Of a DNA stretch of 64,000 nucleotides, positions 12,080-22,793 are shown piece after piece (position 1 is the first letter of the stretch; each line of letters opens with the position of its first letter). The stretch spans positions 56,905,452 through 56,969,451 of the forward strand of contig NC_063447.1 of NCBI RefSeq assembly GCF_020379485.1, written 5' to 3'. The notes under the pieces are model-generated. The model did not search any database. It saw only the letters and a program-made list of their open reading frames with translations, and was not told the DNA's origin. The position numbers and the translations under genes are program-made. The stretch is from Brassica napus (lineage: Eukaryota; Streptophyta; Magnoliopsida; Brassicales; Brassicaceae).

Positions 12080-13150
12080 TCTAAATTGAGCTGCTCACGT
12101 GAACCTCGCGTGAAAACAACGCGTCTCCAAAATTTCCTCTCAACCCTAACCTCGCGCCTCTTTTTTCCCTTGCTCCGATCGCCTCTCTAGTGCCGCTCGG
12201 CGCTGTGAGAGGGCTCTTGACGATCCCGTCACATCTAAATCCATCTCCGGCGTGAAGATCTGTTGGTGACGTGACTTTGTTTTGGTTCGTCGTCTTCACA
12301 GATGGCTTGCTTTGACTTGTCGAAGCTGAGCGGGATTCGCGACGCGGTGCCTCTAGCGACTGTGCCGCCGCTTCATCCTCCTCAACACCAAAGCAAACGT
12401 TTCCTCTCCTGACGTCTGGCTCTTCTCGCTGGTGAAAGTTAATGTCGCTTTGGCATCTGCCTACAAAGGCTAATCGGGTACGCGTTGCCTAAGCTAGAGG
12501 TCTCGGGACCTCAGACTGGTTGCGATAGGGTCATATATGTTGCTCCGTCGAGTCAAGATTAGGTGGTTAGCTACTGAGTGATGCATTAATTTAGCTCCTC
12601 TCCCCTCCTTTGTTGTTGGTGTTGGCGTTGCTTTTTAGTCTGGATTGGAATTGCAGGTCTAAACGTGATGGGTTGTGGAGGCTCTTTGCTTTCTTGGAGC
12701 TCGGAGTAATATTTTGTGGTTGGAGGAGGTAGTACGACTCGGGAGGTGGTGATGCTGCCCCTTTCTCTATACCGACTTAGAGGGCGAGTGCGGTCGAGTT
12801 GGTTGAGCGCTATTAAGCATCTGTGGTGTGTGTTGTCCCGTCTGTTGCTGGAATCCGGGTTTAGTTCTTTCCCAGCCCGGACCTAGAGGACAGTCTTTGA
12901 GCGGGTCTGTTTCTGATCCTCGGAGAAAAGTAATTTGTGCAGGCAGTCATTGAATCCACTTCCCACTAGCATCGTGTTCTTCATGTTCTAGTTTCTTGGA
13001 TCTCTCCTTTCATGTTTGTCTCAGCTAAATCTTCCGTCCGGTTACTACAAGTTTGTATCGATATTTGATGTCCTGTTCGCTCCAAAGCAGAACGGTTTCA
13101 AGTTCGATTGATTCTGCTTCCATGTTTTTACCTTTTTTTGCCGTGGAAGT
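12080..13150. other. GC-richer island of unknown origin upstream of SPL3
   Basis: About 1 kb clearly richer in GC than its surroundings. It contains an ATG at 12302 followed by a 36-codon frame starting MACFDLSKLSGIRDAV, then stops. The composition and broken frames look like the decayed 5' part of a LINE or another retroelement, but I find no diagnostic domain, terminal repeat or target duplication. Confidence 0.3.
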
Positions 13151-14443
13151 ATGTTTTTTAGAGGTCTTATAGTTTGTTTATCACATAGTAAGCTTCAACA
13201 ATTCATTTCTGAAATGATATTTACCATTTGGAAAAGAAAATAAAAATTGAGCTGCAGACAGTTTTAAGCGATTCACCAATGACAAATTAGCACAAAAAGA
13301 TAAATGAGTGTACTACAAAAGGCCCCACGTAGAATTCAGAATTAATGTTGCTCGTTGCTGTCACGTGGAAAAGTTAAGGTTCCTCTGCCACTTATCTTAT
13401 GTATTGTCTACTTCAAAGTGAAAAAAGAAGCACATATTGTTTTTACAAACGTGACTACGTGAGTAACTACATTGTTCAATGTTATATGAACGTAGTTCTA
13501 TATTCTGGTCTTCACTAATATAGACTTCAGCATTACCGTTGTCAACAAAAATGTACATATTAAACCAAAAAAAAATGTACCTACAATTTTGTAAACGTAA
13601 AAAAGGAAGTTCATGGTAATCATGATTAGTTTATCCTGTATAAGATGACTTTGATCATCTAATTATATTTAAAAATGAAAGAGACGACGTGTCCGGTCTT
13701 GAAGGGTTAGTTTCTATCTCGAACTTTTACTAGACAACATCATCCTTAGGTTATAAAGTATATTTATAAAAAAAAAAATAGAAGAGAAGGAGAACGAGAT
13801 GCTGAACAAAAAGATGCCTATAAAAGTACAATAATTTGACCAGCAAATTATTTTCTTCATATGATCCATTATAAATTTATAAGAGTTTGTTTTCTCCTTT
13901 ACCATTAAATCAAGAGGCTCCACATGCAAATTGTTGCTATTTCATAACCACTTCGGTTATCTTTATCTTTCATCATATCTAGATTTCTTTTAATAAAGAG
14001 ATCTAATATATGGGATTATGTAAACTTAATGTGAAGTAATTTCAGACTTAACATTATCCCTAAGATATTTAGACAATTTGCTTGAGTAATTAGTCTTTAT
14101 AAACTAAGGATGATGTTGATTGCTCTCGAATCACTTGTCCACTTGTGTTTGCTTTCTTGTGCTTGTGCATGATAACTTACTCTTCAATAGTACATAGGAA
14201 GATGCATGGGCATATATATTATATACACAAAATAATAGATCATTAAAGCTTGATTGTGTGTTTTTTTTACACAAGATGCTGACAAACTTTATACATAGAA
14301 GGGAGAAGAAACAAGAAATGGTGAAATTTGTGGTCCAACAACATAGGCACCTTACTTTTGTTTTGAGGGGGGTCCTTTACTTCTCTTCCCATGTCTTCTT
14401 CTTCCATCTTCATGTGTGAGAGAGAGATAGTGGAATTCTAAAG
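13151..14443. other. Upstream region of SPL3
   Basis: AT-rich, no gene or recognisable element. It presumably holds the SPL3 promoter and 5' leader (a GA-rich leader lies at about 14415-14443). No reliable TATA or binding site can be singled out. Confidence 0.35.
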
Positions 14444-14953
14444 ATGAGTACGAGAAGAAGCAGAGCAGGAGAGAAGAGGAGTTTAAGAGAAATGAGTGAG
14501 GAAGAGGAAGAAGACGAAGAAGATGAGGAGACATTTGAAGGGGAAGAAGATGAAGATACTTCTGATGAAGAGGCCGTGGAAAAGAAGCAGAAAGGTAAAG
14601 CTACTACAAGTAGTAGCAGTGGTACCGGAGCTTGTCAAGTGGAGAGATGTACTGCGGATATGAGCAGAGCCAAACAATACCACAAACGACACAAAGTCTG
14701 CGAGTTTCATGCTAAAGCTCCTCTTGTTCGGATCTCTGGTCTTTACCAACGTTTCTGCCAACAATGTAGCAGGTAAATAAAACATCTGTCATCAAATAAC
14801 TGATCTTTAGAACCGAAAACAAGAAGATGAGACCTTTTAACTTTGTTTTTTTTAAGGTTTCATGAGCTAAGTGAGTTTGATGACACCAAGAGGAGTTGCA
14901 GGAGACGGTTAGCTGGACACAATGAGAGAAGGCGTAGAAACACAACTCAATAA
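14444..14953 (+). CDS. SPL3: SQUAMOSA promoter-binding-like transcription factor, SPL3 type (2 exons, 141 aa)
   Basis: Exons 14444-14772 and 14857-14953 join at GT-AG within the SBP domain ([13 protein letters not shown]) to give 141 residues. A Ser/Arg start and a Glu/Asp-rich stretch (about residues 19-46) precede the SBP domain (about 64-138). The domain has both zinc sites ([24 protein letters not shown] in KRSCRRRL) and the C-terminal nuclear signal [17 protein letters not shown]. Small size, a nearly bare SBP domain and a miR156 site in the 3' UTR mark it as SPL3 (Arabidopsis At2g33810, 131 aa) rather than a large SPL. It binds GTAC-core sites in promoters of floral genes such as AP1, LFY and FUL and promotes the change to flowering. 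Between S5 and BAC1 it sits exactly as in Arabidopsis. Confidence 0.96.
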
Positions 14954-14993
14954 ACAAAAAAAGACATGTGAATGGTCTCATGAACTAAGCCCT

Positions 14994-15013
14994 TTGCTTG
15001 CTCTCTTCTGTCA
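14994..15013 (+). promoter_or_regulatory. miR156 target site in the SPL3 3' UTR
   Basis: TTGCTTGCTCTCTTCTGTCA lies 41 bases after the stop codon and is complementary to miR156 over the seed and cleavage region, with weaker pairing only near the miRNA 3' end. Known SPL3/4/5 genes carry this site in the 3' UTR, where it limits expression in the juvenile phase. Confidence 0.93.
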
Positions 15014-15323
15014 GTCTCTTTGTAATCTCTCTGTTTCTCCACATTGCTTGTAATCTCTAGCTATCTGCTAAAACCTAAGACATCAATAAATTTATCTAGA
15101 CCAAGTAAAATGCTTTGAAGGAATATATTTATTCAAGCCAAGATCTGTATATGTTTCACCACCCATTGAGGAGACAGCTAAGAAGCTAACAGAAACACAC
15201 AAAATCTGCTACAAACTTTTGATTATTGAGATCTGTAGTTCAGTTACAGGAAACCTCATCAGATTCCTCGCAGTTCTGAGATCTGAAATAGATTTATATT
15301 CGAATGCTAATGCTAATTAATCC

Positions 15324-17045
15324 CTAATCACGTTTGATTCCCAACAATTTCATTGAGAACTCCCAAGCCACAATAGCTGCTGCGTTAGCAGGGAATGCTC
15401 TCACAATGGTTGGACCCAAACCAGCATAGCATCCCTTGACTCCAGCCCTCTTATGAATCTGCAGAGAGATGATTTCAAATTCAAAAAAACACTATTCCAT
15501 TCACAAAGACAATGCAAAAAAAAATCAAGATGTCTGTGACTAACCGATCTCAACACTTTGAAAGGGTTTGTCTCAGTAGCTTTGTCTGGAGAGGTCTGAA
15601 TAATGGTTTTTGCTACATCAAAAGGCAAAACAGCTGACCAGCACTGTAACGTAGAAACAGCATTAGTTCGATATCCAATTAGTTCATGAAACACAATAGA
15701 AAGAAAAACCTCTTACAGCAATGCCTCCAAGGCCACCAGTGAGAACACCTATCCCCATATCAACCAAGTAACCATCTTTCAACTTAGAACCCTCCAACCT
15801 CGAGTGGATGTGATAACGTAAGTACTCATAGACAGTAAAAAAGACAGCATTTCCAGTACATTCCCTCAATAATGTAGCTGAGCCACCGCGAAAAATACCT
15901 GTTACCTGAAAAGATAATCCCAATCAAACCTTATATGTTTAGGTTCTAAGTATATTATTTTAGCAAACGAGAGTTTCTTTCTCACCCCTTCGTTTTTAAC
16001 GGTCTGAACAGCACACTCAAGAGGACTGGTGTATCTACGAAAGTTGGGAACCAAAGAATCAGTGCCTTGGATCTGCATTCTACACTGAAGAAAAACAAAT
16101 GATTATCCCTAAAACTCCAAGGAAGCCTATCAGTGATATAAAATTGAACAGAACTAATCATAACTCACCTTAACTAGCTCGGTTGGACATAATACAAAAC
16201 TAATGATAGCTCCACCAAACATAGCAGATGGAACAATAATTTCTGGTCGTGGCCCATCATCTGGTAAACTTGCCTTTACAATAAAACAAAGGGAAACAAA
16301 AATAATCAAAAATACTTTGAATACAGTGAAAGATCAATTGTGGCTGGAATGTTTACCCGCAAGAAGAGCTTAGCCTGGGAGTATATTCCGAACATCAATG
16401 AGCTTTCAAAGGCCATTCCAAGAAACGAAGATGTTGCTCCTCTGTAAAGTCCTTTAACCTAAATATCAATTTTCAAGTCAGCAAGGTTAAGGTGATGATG
16501 GGTCTTGTAAGTTTGCACTGACACTAGCATAAAAATCCAGACTTTCAAGAGCTACATCTGTTTTCAGTATGGTAAGTAAAGAGACATAACATAACAAGAG
16601 AGTGAAGGGGAAACATACTCCTTCAGTTTGGAGGATCCTTGAAGCACAATGCAGACCGTTTTTGTATCTGAGACCTTCCACATCTGTGTTATGTTTCTGA
16701 AGCTTCACCTGACACAAAGACACAAAACACCCCACAAAGAATCAATCAATCAATCAATCTTTACCCCTTAAAAGGGGTAACATAAGAATGCCAACCCAAT
16801 CCAGTGATAAAAACTAAAACAAGAAATGGTTTTTATTCCTACCAATGCATCCGTAATTAGACAAAAACCACATGAGCACGTAATTGGTCTAAACACAGAT
16901 GTGGTGACGAAACAAAAAATCGAAATTGGGATATTGTAAAAAGAGTAACCTTGACGGTATCGAAAGGGTGGCCGACGGCGACCGTGGCGAGACCAGCATT
17001 CATTCCGGCGACGTATTCTTTGTAGAACCCTAAACCCTCTCCCAT
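15324..17045 (-). CDS. BAC1: Mitochondrial basic amino acid carrier, BAC1 type (8 exons, 304 aa)
   Basis: Exons 17045-16950, 16708-16619, 16458-16357, 16273-16169, 16084-15986, 15905-15717, 15643-15545 and 15458-15324 join at GT-AG to a 304-residue protein without stops. Three mitochondrial carrier repeats are visible by their signatures: HPFDTVK (about residue 27), CPTELVK (middle) and LPFDVAK (third). It starts MGEGLGFYKEYVAGMNAG and ends in ...GIKRD. This matches Arabidopsis BAC1 (At2g33820), which exchanges arginine, lysine, ornithine and histidine across the inner mitochondrial membrane and feeds arginine breakdown. I chose the ATG at 17045; further upstream only GTG is in frame. The gene runs toward SPL3, with about 370 bases between their stop codons. 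Confidence 0.94.
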
Positions 17046-17180
17046 CGTCGTCTTCCTCTCCCACCACGCCACCGACCTGAAGAGAAGAAGATGACTTCAC
17101 TATTGTGTTTTGCCCTTCTTTTCTCCAACGGTTTAATTATTGCTTTATTAATGTGAACGGACAAACAAAAAATACAAATA

Positions 17181-17252
17181 GCCGTCTTAGCTCAGTGGTA
17201 GAGCGCGTGACTTTTAATCACGTGGCCGAGGGTTCGATCCCCTCAGACGGCG
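17181..17252 (+). tRNA. tRNA-Lys (UUU)
   Basis: A 72-base cloverleaf. The acceptor arms GCCGTCT/AGACGGC pair fully, box A is TAGCTCAGTGGTAGAGC, box B is GGTTCGATCCC, and the anticodon loop CTTTTAA gives anticodon UUU. A T6 terminator follows at 17263-17268. It lies 136 bases upstream of, and divergent from, the BAC1 start codon. Confidence 0.96.
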
Positions 17253-17398
17253 GGCGTTTAAGTTTTTTGCAGTCATTTTACAACCATGCAAGTAAGATAT
17301 GCTTCCAAAGCAACCACCAAACAAGACTAATAACAATATCATATAGGACCCGCCCTCTATCACATTATTTCTATAAAGTTACATACAAATCAAAAATT

Positions 17399-17451
17399 AA
17401 ATCAATTATCTTTCTTTCTTCCTTTTTTTGGTCAAATCAATTATCTTTCTT
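17399..17451 (-). repeat. Micro-insert with 18-bp direct repeats
   Basis: AAATCAATTATCTTTCTT at 17399-17416 and again at 17434-17451 flank 17 bases reading GACCAAAAAAAGGAAGA on the minus strand. Confidence 0.6.
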
Positions 17452-17609
17452 CTCACTATGAAAAAAACTGTTTTAAGCAAAAACCAAAGCTTCAAAGAGT
17501 TCTGAATTATATACACATTTACTCCACGAACCTATAGTTCCAACCTTCTTCCATTATTGGTAAAGGATGAGAATGGAGATCCAGACAAAATTAGGTGCTA
17601 AAGTCCTGA

Positions 17610-18112
17610 CTAAGGTACAAGAATACCATCAGCTTGTGCCCATGCCACCGAAGTATGTGTGGCATTTGATTTGAATGAGGGTTTATACCGTGCTTTTTCG
17701 ACATAGCCCTGCAAATGATGAACAGAAGAGTTTTCAGATTAATGCAATACTTTACTACTTAGGTTCTTAACTGCTGAAGTGTCTAAGATGAAACTCACCT
17801 CCACAACTACAAGCTTCACAATCTTAGGTGAAGACATACTAAGTTATTGGATTCTGTGTCAGTGGGCACCTGCTTGAACTGTACAACACCACTGACTATC
17901 TTTTCAGTAGCCCTTTCACTACCGTGTATGTTATGCACATCTTTGGTAAGACTGCCTTCACGCCACACCGGTCTCATTACTTTCATTCCTGCGTCTGACA
18001 TCACTTCACCATCTATCTCATATGACTTCAACACCTTTTGATGTGATAACCCATCAATACTTGGTGTAATTTCGTACTGGGCATAATCAGATGCTACTTG
18101 TAGTGACCTCAT
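17610..18112 (-). pseudogene. 3' remnant of a multi-exon gene, 5' part removed by a transposon
   Basis: On the minus strand a frame from 18112 reads SDYAQYEITPSIDGLSHQ...VWREGSLTKDVHNIHG, then PKIVKLVVVE, and after a GT-AG intron (acceptor before 17708) GYVEKARYKPSFKSN, ending at a TAG at 17610. A frame change is needed near 17820-17840, so it is either broken or has a splice I cannot place. The coding-like sequence stops three bases from the transposon-like element at 18115, and nothing similar continues beyond it. By position it could be the remnant of an Arabidopsis At2g33830-At2g33840 interval gene (FES1, At2g33835, is one candidate), but I do not recognise the protein with certainty. Intron-bearing structure argues against a processed copy. 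Confidence 0.55.
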
Positions 18113-18114
18113 AT

Positions 18115-18629
18115 CAGAGGCGGATCTATGTAGAGAGTAGGGGTGTCCGCTGACACCCTTTGATAATACAAATTTAGTTTGTAAGCTATGTATGATGAAC
18201 GAGCATAGCTCATTTAGTCGATTTTCTTAGTTCTAACACCCCTAAAATCCTAAACCCGGGTTCGATTGCTCAAGTTGCATCATTTTTTGTTTATTTGTTA
18301 CGGACCAAATGTCCAATATATGTTTACTTTTTTTGTTTCAATCCAAAATTAATCTTTTGAGCTAAAAATTTTCAGTTTAATTATTGTCTTTCTTATTTTT
18401 TTGGATTTCTAAACCTAAATTGAATATATGTGTTTATTTTGACAATTTCGACACTATTGACTAATTTTTTTATATAATAATTTAAATTTTAAATAACAAA
18501 ATATTAGGAAATCTAATATTATATAGTTGCTATTTTAATAACATCTTAATTTTAATTAATTTTACATATATAATAAAATAATAATTTAATCTATGACACC
18601 CCTCAAAAAAAATTCTGGATCCAGTGCTG
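18115..18629. mobile_element. hAT-like non-autonomous element (CAG...GGATC ends)
   Basis: Left end CAGAGGCGGATCTATG; right end on the minus strand CAGCACTGGATCCAG. Both resemble plant hAT-like CAGTGGCGGATCCAG ends. The interior is AT-rich and non-coding. No 8-bp target duplication is visible (CCTCATAT versus GAGTAAAC), so it is either old or a one-sided rearrangement. It abuts and ends the gene remnant at 17.6-18.1 kb. Confidence 0.5.
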
Positions 18630-18982
18630 GAGTAAACAAACAATAAATTGTTCATAATTTTTTTGACATCATATTTGTTCATATATATATATCAAACAGT
18701 ATATTGTTTGTAGAAAACTGGAATAAAAATGACCCAAAGCCCGTAAAACTCAGGCTCATATATATCAATGGGCCCATTGATTCAAACAGAATCTCCTCTT
18801 TTTCTCTATGACGTGGACACCTCGACTGCAATCATTTTCATTTTTTCTAAAAGGAAAACAAAAAAAAGTAAAATTCCACTAAAGGAATCACCATAAGTCT
18901 TCTTGTTCCCTAGGGCTTTCTTCTACAGATCATAACATTCGTATCAATCACATTCTCCATTACCTTTCTTCTTCAGTCCCCA

Positions 18983-19631
18983 ATGGCATCAAACACCACC
19001 GACAACTCTCAGCAAACACCCCGCCAAAGAAACGGACCTCCTCCGCCGCGCCGACAGGGGAGAAACCCGCCGCCGCCTCGGTACCAGCCCCAGCACCATC
19101 AGACGACGGCTCAAGTTCCCCAGGAGAAGAAGAAACCCGTCTTCGTCAAGGTCGATCAGCTCAAACCAGGCACGAGCGGACACACCCTGACCGTCAAAGT
19201 CGTCAGCCAAACCTCCGTTCCTCAGAAACCAAACGCCGCTTCTTCTTCTTCTTCTCACCTCCGACCTAATCGGATCTCCGAGTGCCTCGTCGGAGACGAG
19301 ACCGCTTCCATCCTCTTCACCGCTCGCAACGATCAAGGTCAGACCTTTTTTTGATTGAAGGATCTCATGTTAAATGGGTTTACTTAAAGTTGATGACTTT
19401 ACTGTTTTTGGATACTAAAGTTTCTGTCTTTGGGGGTTTTTAGTGGAGTTGATGAAGCCTGGAGCTACTGTGAATCTCCGGAACGCGAAGATCGATATGT
19501 TCAAGGGGTCGATGAGGCTTGCTGTTGACAAATGGGGTCGTATTGAGGTCACTGAGCCTGTTGAAATGGCTGTTAAAGAGGATAACAATCTGTCTCTTGT
19601 GGAGTATGAGCTCGTCAATGTCGAGGAATGA
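18983..19631 (+). CDS. Small OB-fold nucleic acid-binding protein (2 exons, 180 aa)
   Basis: Exons 18983-19337 and 19444-19631 (GT-AG, DQ-VELMKPGA) give 180 residues. The first 45 or so are low complexity, rich in Pro/Gln/Arg with PPPPRR and PPPPRYQPQHHQ. An OB fold follows from about residue 55 (KVDQLKPGTSGHTLTVKVV, RISECLVGDETASILFTARNDQ, MKPGATVNLRNAKIDMFKG, VDKWGRIEVTEP). It matches the single-stranded nucleic acid-binding OB protein I recall as At2g33845, related to the SOSS-B/NABP fold. A DNA- or RNA-binding role is inferred from the fold; the target is unknown. Upstream, TGGGCCCATTG at about 18769 is a site II-type promoter motif. Confidence 0.88.
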
Positions 19632-20817
19632 TCTCTCTGTCTGATGGGGGTATGTATTAAAGCGCCACAATGGGTTTTGTTTTGTGGTTATGTATGGGGG
19701 AGAAATGAAGAAAAGATGGGGGAGATGATTATGTTTATCTTATGACAGTTGCAAGTTTGGTATTTACCTACGGGTCGGGTACTAGTACATTATGTTGGGT
19801 TTTGGTGCACGATATATTATCATTCTGTATGTACTCTTTCAATTGTGGATGCTTTTGTAACTTCTTCTCTGTTTTTGTATGGTTCTTGAACAGAGAGGTT
19901 AATGAAAAACTTGGTAAAGAGTTTTTGTGTGCGCATTATTGTCTTGCCAACATCCATAAAAGAAAGAAAGCTTGAATTGGGTTTTGAGTGGTATTCTGAA
20001 TCGAGGGTTACATCAAATGTTCTTATAATAAGGTGATCTAGACTAGGATGATTGTCTAAGATGATATAGAATAAGATAATTTCAGCATAACGTTATTGTC
20101 CTGCCAATATCCAGATCTCGCTTTCTTTCTTCTTACTGAACTAATCGTTAAGGTTTTTTTTTTTTTTTTTAAACACTACAAATCGTTTAAGGTTAAAAGC
20201 AGATCTTATAACCTACCGAGGAAACATGACTCCATTTACTGTCACTAAAGATTCTTTACATAGTTAAAAAGGAAAACTTCACTTAATCATTTTGCCTTAA
20301 ACTTCATCCATTCCTGCCCTCTGCCCTAATCCAAGCTTCAAGTTTCATACCAATAGACTAGATTCATAAATGCATAATAAGTAGAGTGTTAACTTCGGAA
20401 TATCTAAAAAATCATAATGTGGATAGGAACCAGCTGAGTCAGAAACAATAGTTCTGAAGCTTCATAAGTTCTTAACAAGGCTAAGCTTAAAAGAAGAGAA
20501 GACCAAATACAGAGATATCTATCAACAATGACCATGTAGAGTAAACCTAGCAGGCGAGCTAATGGTAGAGAAATACAGAATTAGCTAATAATGTTCTTTT
20601 GTTCATATATCTTTAGATTCTTGGTACTTTAAATTTCTATAGACAATATATGATTGAACCAAACATCAGAAAAATTAACATAGAAAGCATTACATATCTT
20701 TATTCTTCCAACTTTATATGCAAACGATTAAAAGTTTCACTTATAAAAACCATCATAACTTATATTAGTTTAAAAAACAAATTTGAAAATATTTAATATG
20801 ATTTGTTCTCCGCGTGA
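19632..20817. other. 3' UTR of the OB-fold gene and intergenic DNA
   Basis: About 300 bases of GT-rich 3' UTR, then AT-rich DNA with no gene. One micro-insert (20143-20194) is listed separately. Confidence 0.5.
20143..20194 (-). repeat. Micro-insert with near-perfect 13/14-bp direct repeats
   Basis: AATCGTTAAGGTT at 20143-20155 and AATCGTTTAAGGTT at 20181-20194 flank a 25-base insert that reads on the minus strand as TGTAGTGTTT followed by a run of A. Confidence 0.5.
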
Positions 20818-21627
20818 TCATGGACTGAACTGATCTCCTTGCCCTTCCCCAAACATCTCGGACCGTTCGTTCATCATGTTCTTGGAACTGTATGGATTCT
20901 TGAAGCTCGAGTCCTCATTGTAACTGGTGGGGTTGTAGCTGTAGTAATGCTTCTGGTAGAAACGGCCGTGGTTTCTGTCGTCATCAAGGTCATAGTAGTA
21001 CTTACCATTGGCCATGAACCTCGTATCGCTCATCCCTTGTCTCTCCACATTGTTCCTGTAGCCCTTGTACGCCTCCTTCTCTCTCTTCTCCGGCTCGTAA
21101 CCATTGGAGTTTTCGTAGTAGCTCTTATCGCTCATCCTTTGTCTCTCCACGTTGTTGCCATAACCCTTGTACGCATCCTCCTCTCTATTCTCTGGCCCGT
21201 AGCCATTGGAGTTTTCGTAGTAGCTTGTGTCCTTGTTGTTCTCGTTGTAACTCTCGGTCGTCTTAGGATAGCTGTCTCCATATGTCTTGTAAGATTCTTG
21301 GGTTTGGCTTAGGCTTGGGGTTGAGAAAGAGTCGTCGTAGTTAACGTTCTCGTCGTATTTTTTGTTATTCAACTGCTCTTCATTGTTGTTGTAGGTTGTT
21401 TCTTGACCATACAAGCCGTACCCGTTTCCGGACTGGGGCATAAAGGGAGGGTTCTGGTCGTCTTGCTCGCTCGTCTCGTTGGTTTGGAGATTATTAGGGT
21501 TTTGATCTTTGGGGTATTCTCTCTGGAACTTTCCAAAGGAATAGCTCTCTCTTGCATTGATTTGAGTGGAGAAAGGAAGAAGTGTTAAGAACAAGAGGAA
21601 GAGTCTTGATCTAGTGGAGAAAGCCAT
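20818..21627 (-). CDS. E6-like secreted, Asn/Tyr-rich protein (single exon, 269 aa)
   Basis: A signal peptide (MAFSTRSRLFLLFLTLLPFS, cleavage near residues 24-26) leads into a hydrophilic Asn/Tyr/Glu/Ser-rich chain without cysteines. Around residues 138-200 a module of about 33 residues is repeated in tandem, each copy reading YYENSNGY..E.RE..AYKGY followed by NNVERQ.MSD. The C-terminal part keeps the E6 family signature RFMANGKYYYDLDDD. E6 proteins were first seen in cotton fibre and are thought to act in or at the cell wall; the exact role is unknown. It corresponds to At2g33850 in length and position. A TATA box lies 44 bases upstream of the ATG. Confidence 0.88.
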   Translation of the reverse strand: MAFSTRSRLFLLFLTLLPFSTQINARESYSFGKFQREYPKDQNPNNLQTNETSEQDDQNPPFMPQSGNGYGLYGQETTYNNNEEQLNNKKYDENVNYDDSFSTPSLSQTQESYKTYGDSYPKTTESYNENNKDTSYYENSNGYGPENREEDAYKGYGNNVERQRMSDKSYYENSNGYEPEKREKEAYKGYRNNVERQGMSDTRFMANGKYYYDLDDDRNHGRFYQKHYYSYNPTSYNEDSSFKNPYSSKNMMNERSEMFGEGQGDQFSP

Positions 21628-21670
21628 GATGGTGTGAGTGTTGTGGGTCTGTGAGAGTTAGTGGGAGTGT

Positions 21671-21680
21671 CTATATATAG
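21671..21680 (-). promoter_or_regulatory. TATA box of the E6-like gene
   Basis: CTATATATAG sits 44-53 bases upstream of the start codon, implying a very short 5' leader. Confidence 0.6.
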
Positions 21681-21731
21681 GAGAATAGGATATATTAGAT
21701 GTTTATCATTTTTGATTAATTTAGCTCCTTT

Positions 21732-21733
<2 letters not shown>

Positions 21734-21762
<29 letters not shown>
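21734..21762. repeat. (AT)n microsatellite
   Basis: About 14 uninterrupted AT dinucleotides upstream of the E6-like gene. Confidence 0.9.
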
Positions 21763-21766
<4 letters not shown>

Positions 21767-21879
21767 TTTTAAATGGTTAGGTGGAAATAAAGAGTGAATT
21801 GGTGATAATGGTTAATGTTGGTCTCTATATGGATGAGATGCGTTTCAAAGAAATTGCTCCACTTTTGGAGGCTATATGG

Positions 21880-22166
21880 TTATTATATCCCTACGGGGAT
21901 TTCTGGCGAGGTGATCCTCCGGGGTGAGCCTAGTTATTAAAAAAAGTTCAACCTATACAGTTTTTTTGAGAACGTCAGGTGCCCTAGCGGCAGTACTGAA
22001 CGTTTCTCACACACGATTACCCGAGGTCGCCAGTTCGATACTCAGGGACAGCGGGGTGGTACTGGGTTAGCTAAAAAATCCCTACGGAGATTTCTGGCAA
22101 GGTGACCCTTCGGAGTGAGCCCAGTCACTATAAAAAGTTCAACCTATACAGTTTTTATTATATCCC
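21880..22166 (+). mobile_element. Dimeric SINE-like element with 12-bp direct repeats
   Basis: TTATTATATCCC at 21880-21891 and 22155-22166 flanks a composite. First comes a partial unit (ACGGGGATTTCTGGCGAGGT ... GAGCCTAGTTATTAAAAAAA). Then comes a full unit at about 21969-22136 with a tRNA-like box B (CAGTTCGATACTC) and the same 3' half. GTTCAACCTATACAGTTTTT follows both units. The box B, A-tail and duplications indicate a SINE. The dimer could reflect insertion of one copy into the tail of another or template switching. Confidence 0.6.
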
Positions 22167-22370
22167 AAAATATGATAACTAAGAAAACCTTTAATTACAT
22201 TAAATATTAGTATACCTAAAACTGTGTGTGAGATGAAAAATGTGTATTTCTTGTGTGTAGTTTTGTTAAAAGAGTTATGGATAGTGATCAGTCCTCCATG
22301 TTTTAAAAGAATATGGGGCTGGAGACACTAAGAGTCTAAGATACTCACACGCTGCATCAACATACAAAAC

Positions 22371-22537
22371 TTAACCAAACACTCGTAACTTGGTGGTAAA
22401 GGAGGTATGGTTGTACTGCCCGCTACCCGGGTTCGAGCCTTGGCCACAACAGATTTAACATCCCGGGGCGCTGGACCCCTTTCGAATGGATAGTTGGGAA
22501 TGTGGCTGCCCAGATACCAGAGTTATCAAAAAAAAAA
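22371..22537 (+). mobile_element. tRNA-derived SINE with perfect 11-bp target-site duplication
   Basis: A 167-bp body with a box A-like ACTTGGTGGTAAAGGA and box B GGGTTCGAGCC, ending GAGTTATC plus a run of A. ACATACAAAAC flanks it at 22360-22370 and 22538-22548. This is a complete, fairly recent insertion. Confidence 0.85.
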
Positions 22538-22793
22538 ACATACAAAACCTACATGGACCAGGAAAATAATTCTTACCAAATTAATACGAAAATAGCTTTT
22601 TGAGAAAGGGTTTACGAAATCAAAAGAGTATGCCATGAGAAGTTTACCAGAGCTTAGAATGTGATCAATTAGGGGATCACCATATTTAATTAGGTTTTGA
22701 ATGGTTACGTACGTCATATACAATGAAACGGACACAAAGTACTAAAAACGACAACACAATTGTGTTTTGTGTATGTATTATACATATGGTAAC

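Noticed and set aside
17046..17072. Upstream in-frame extension of BAC1
   Set aside because: It would begin with GTG; the first ATG is at 17045 and fits the family start.
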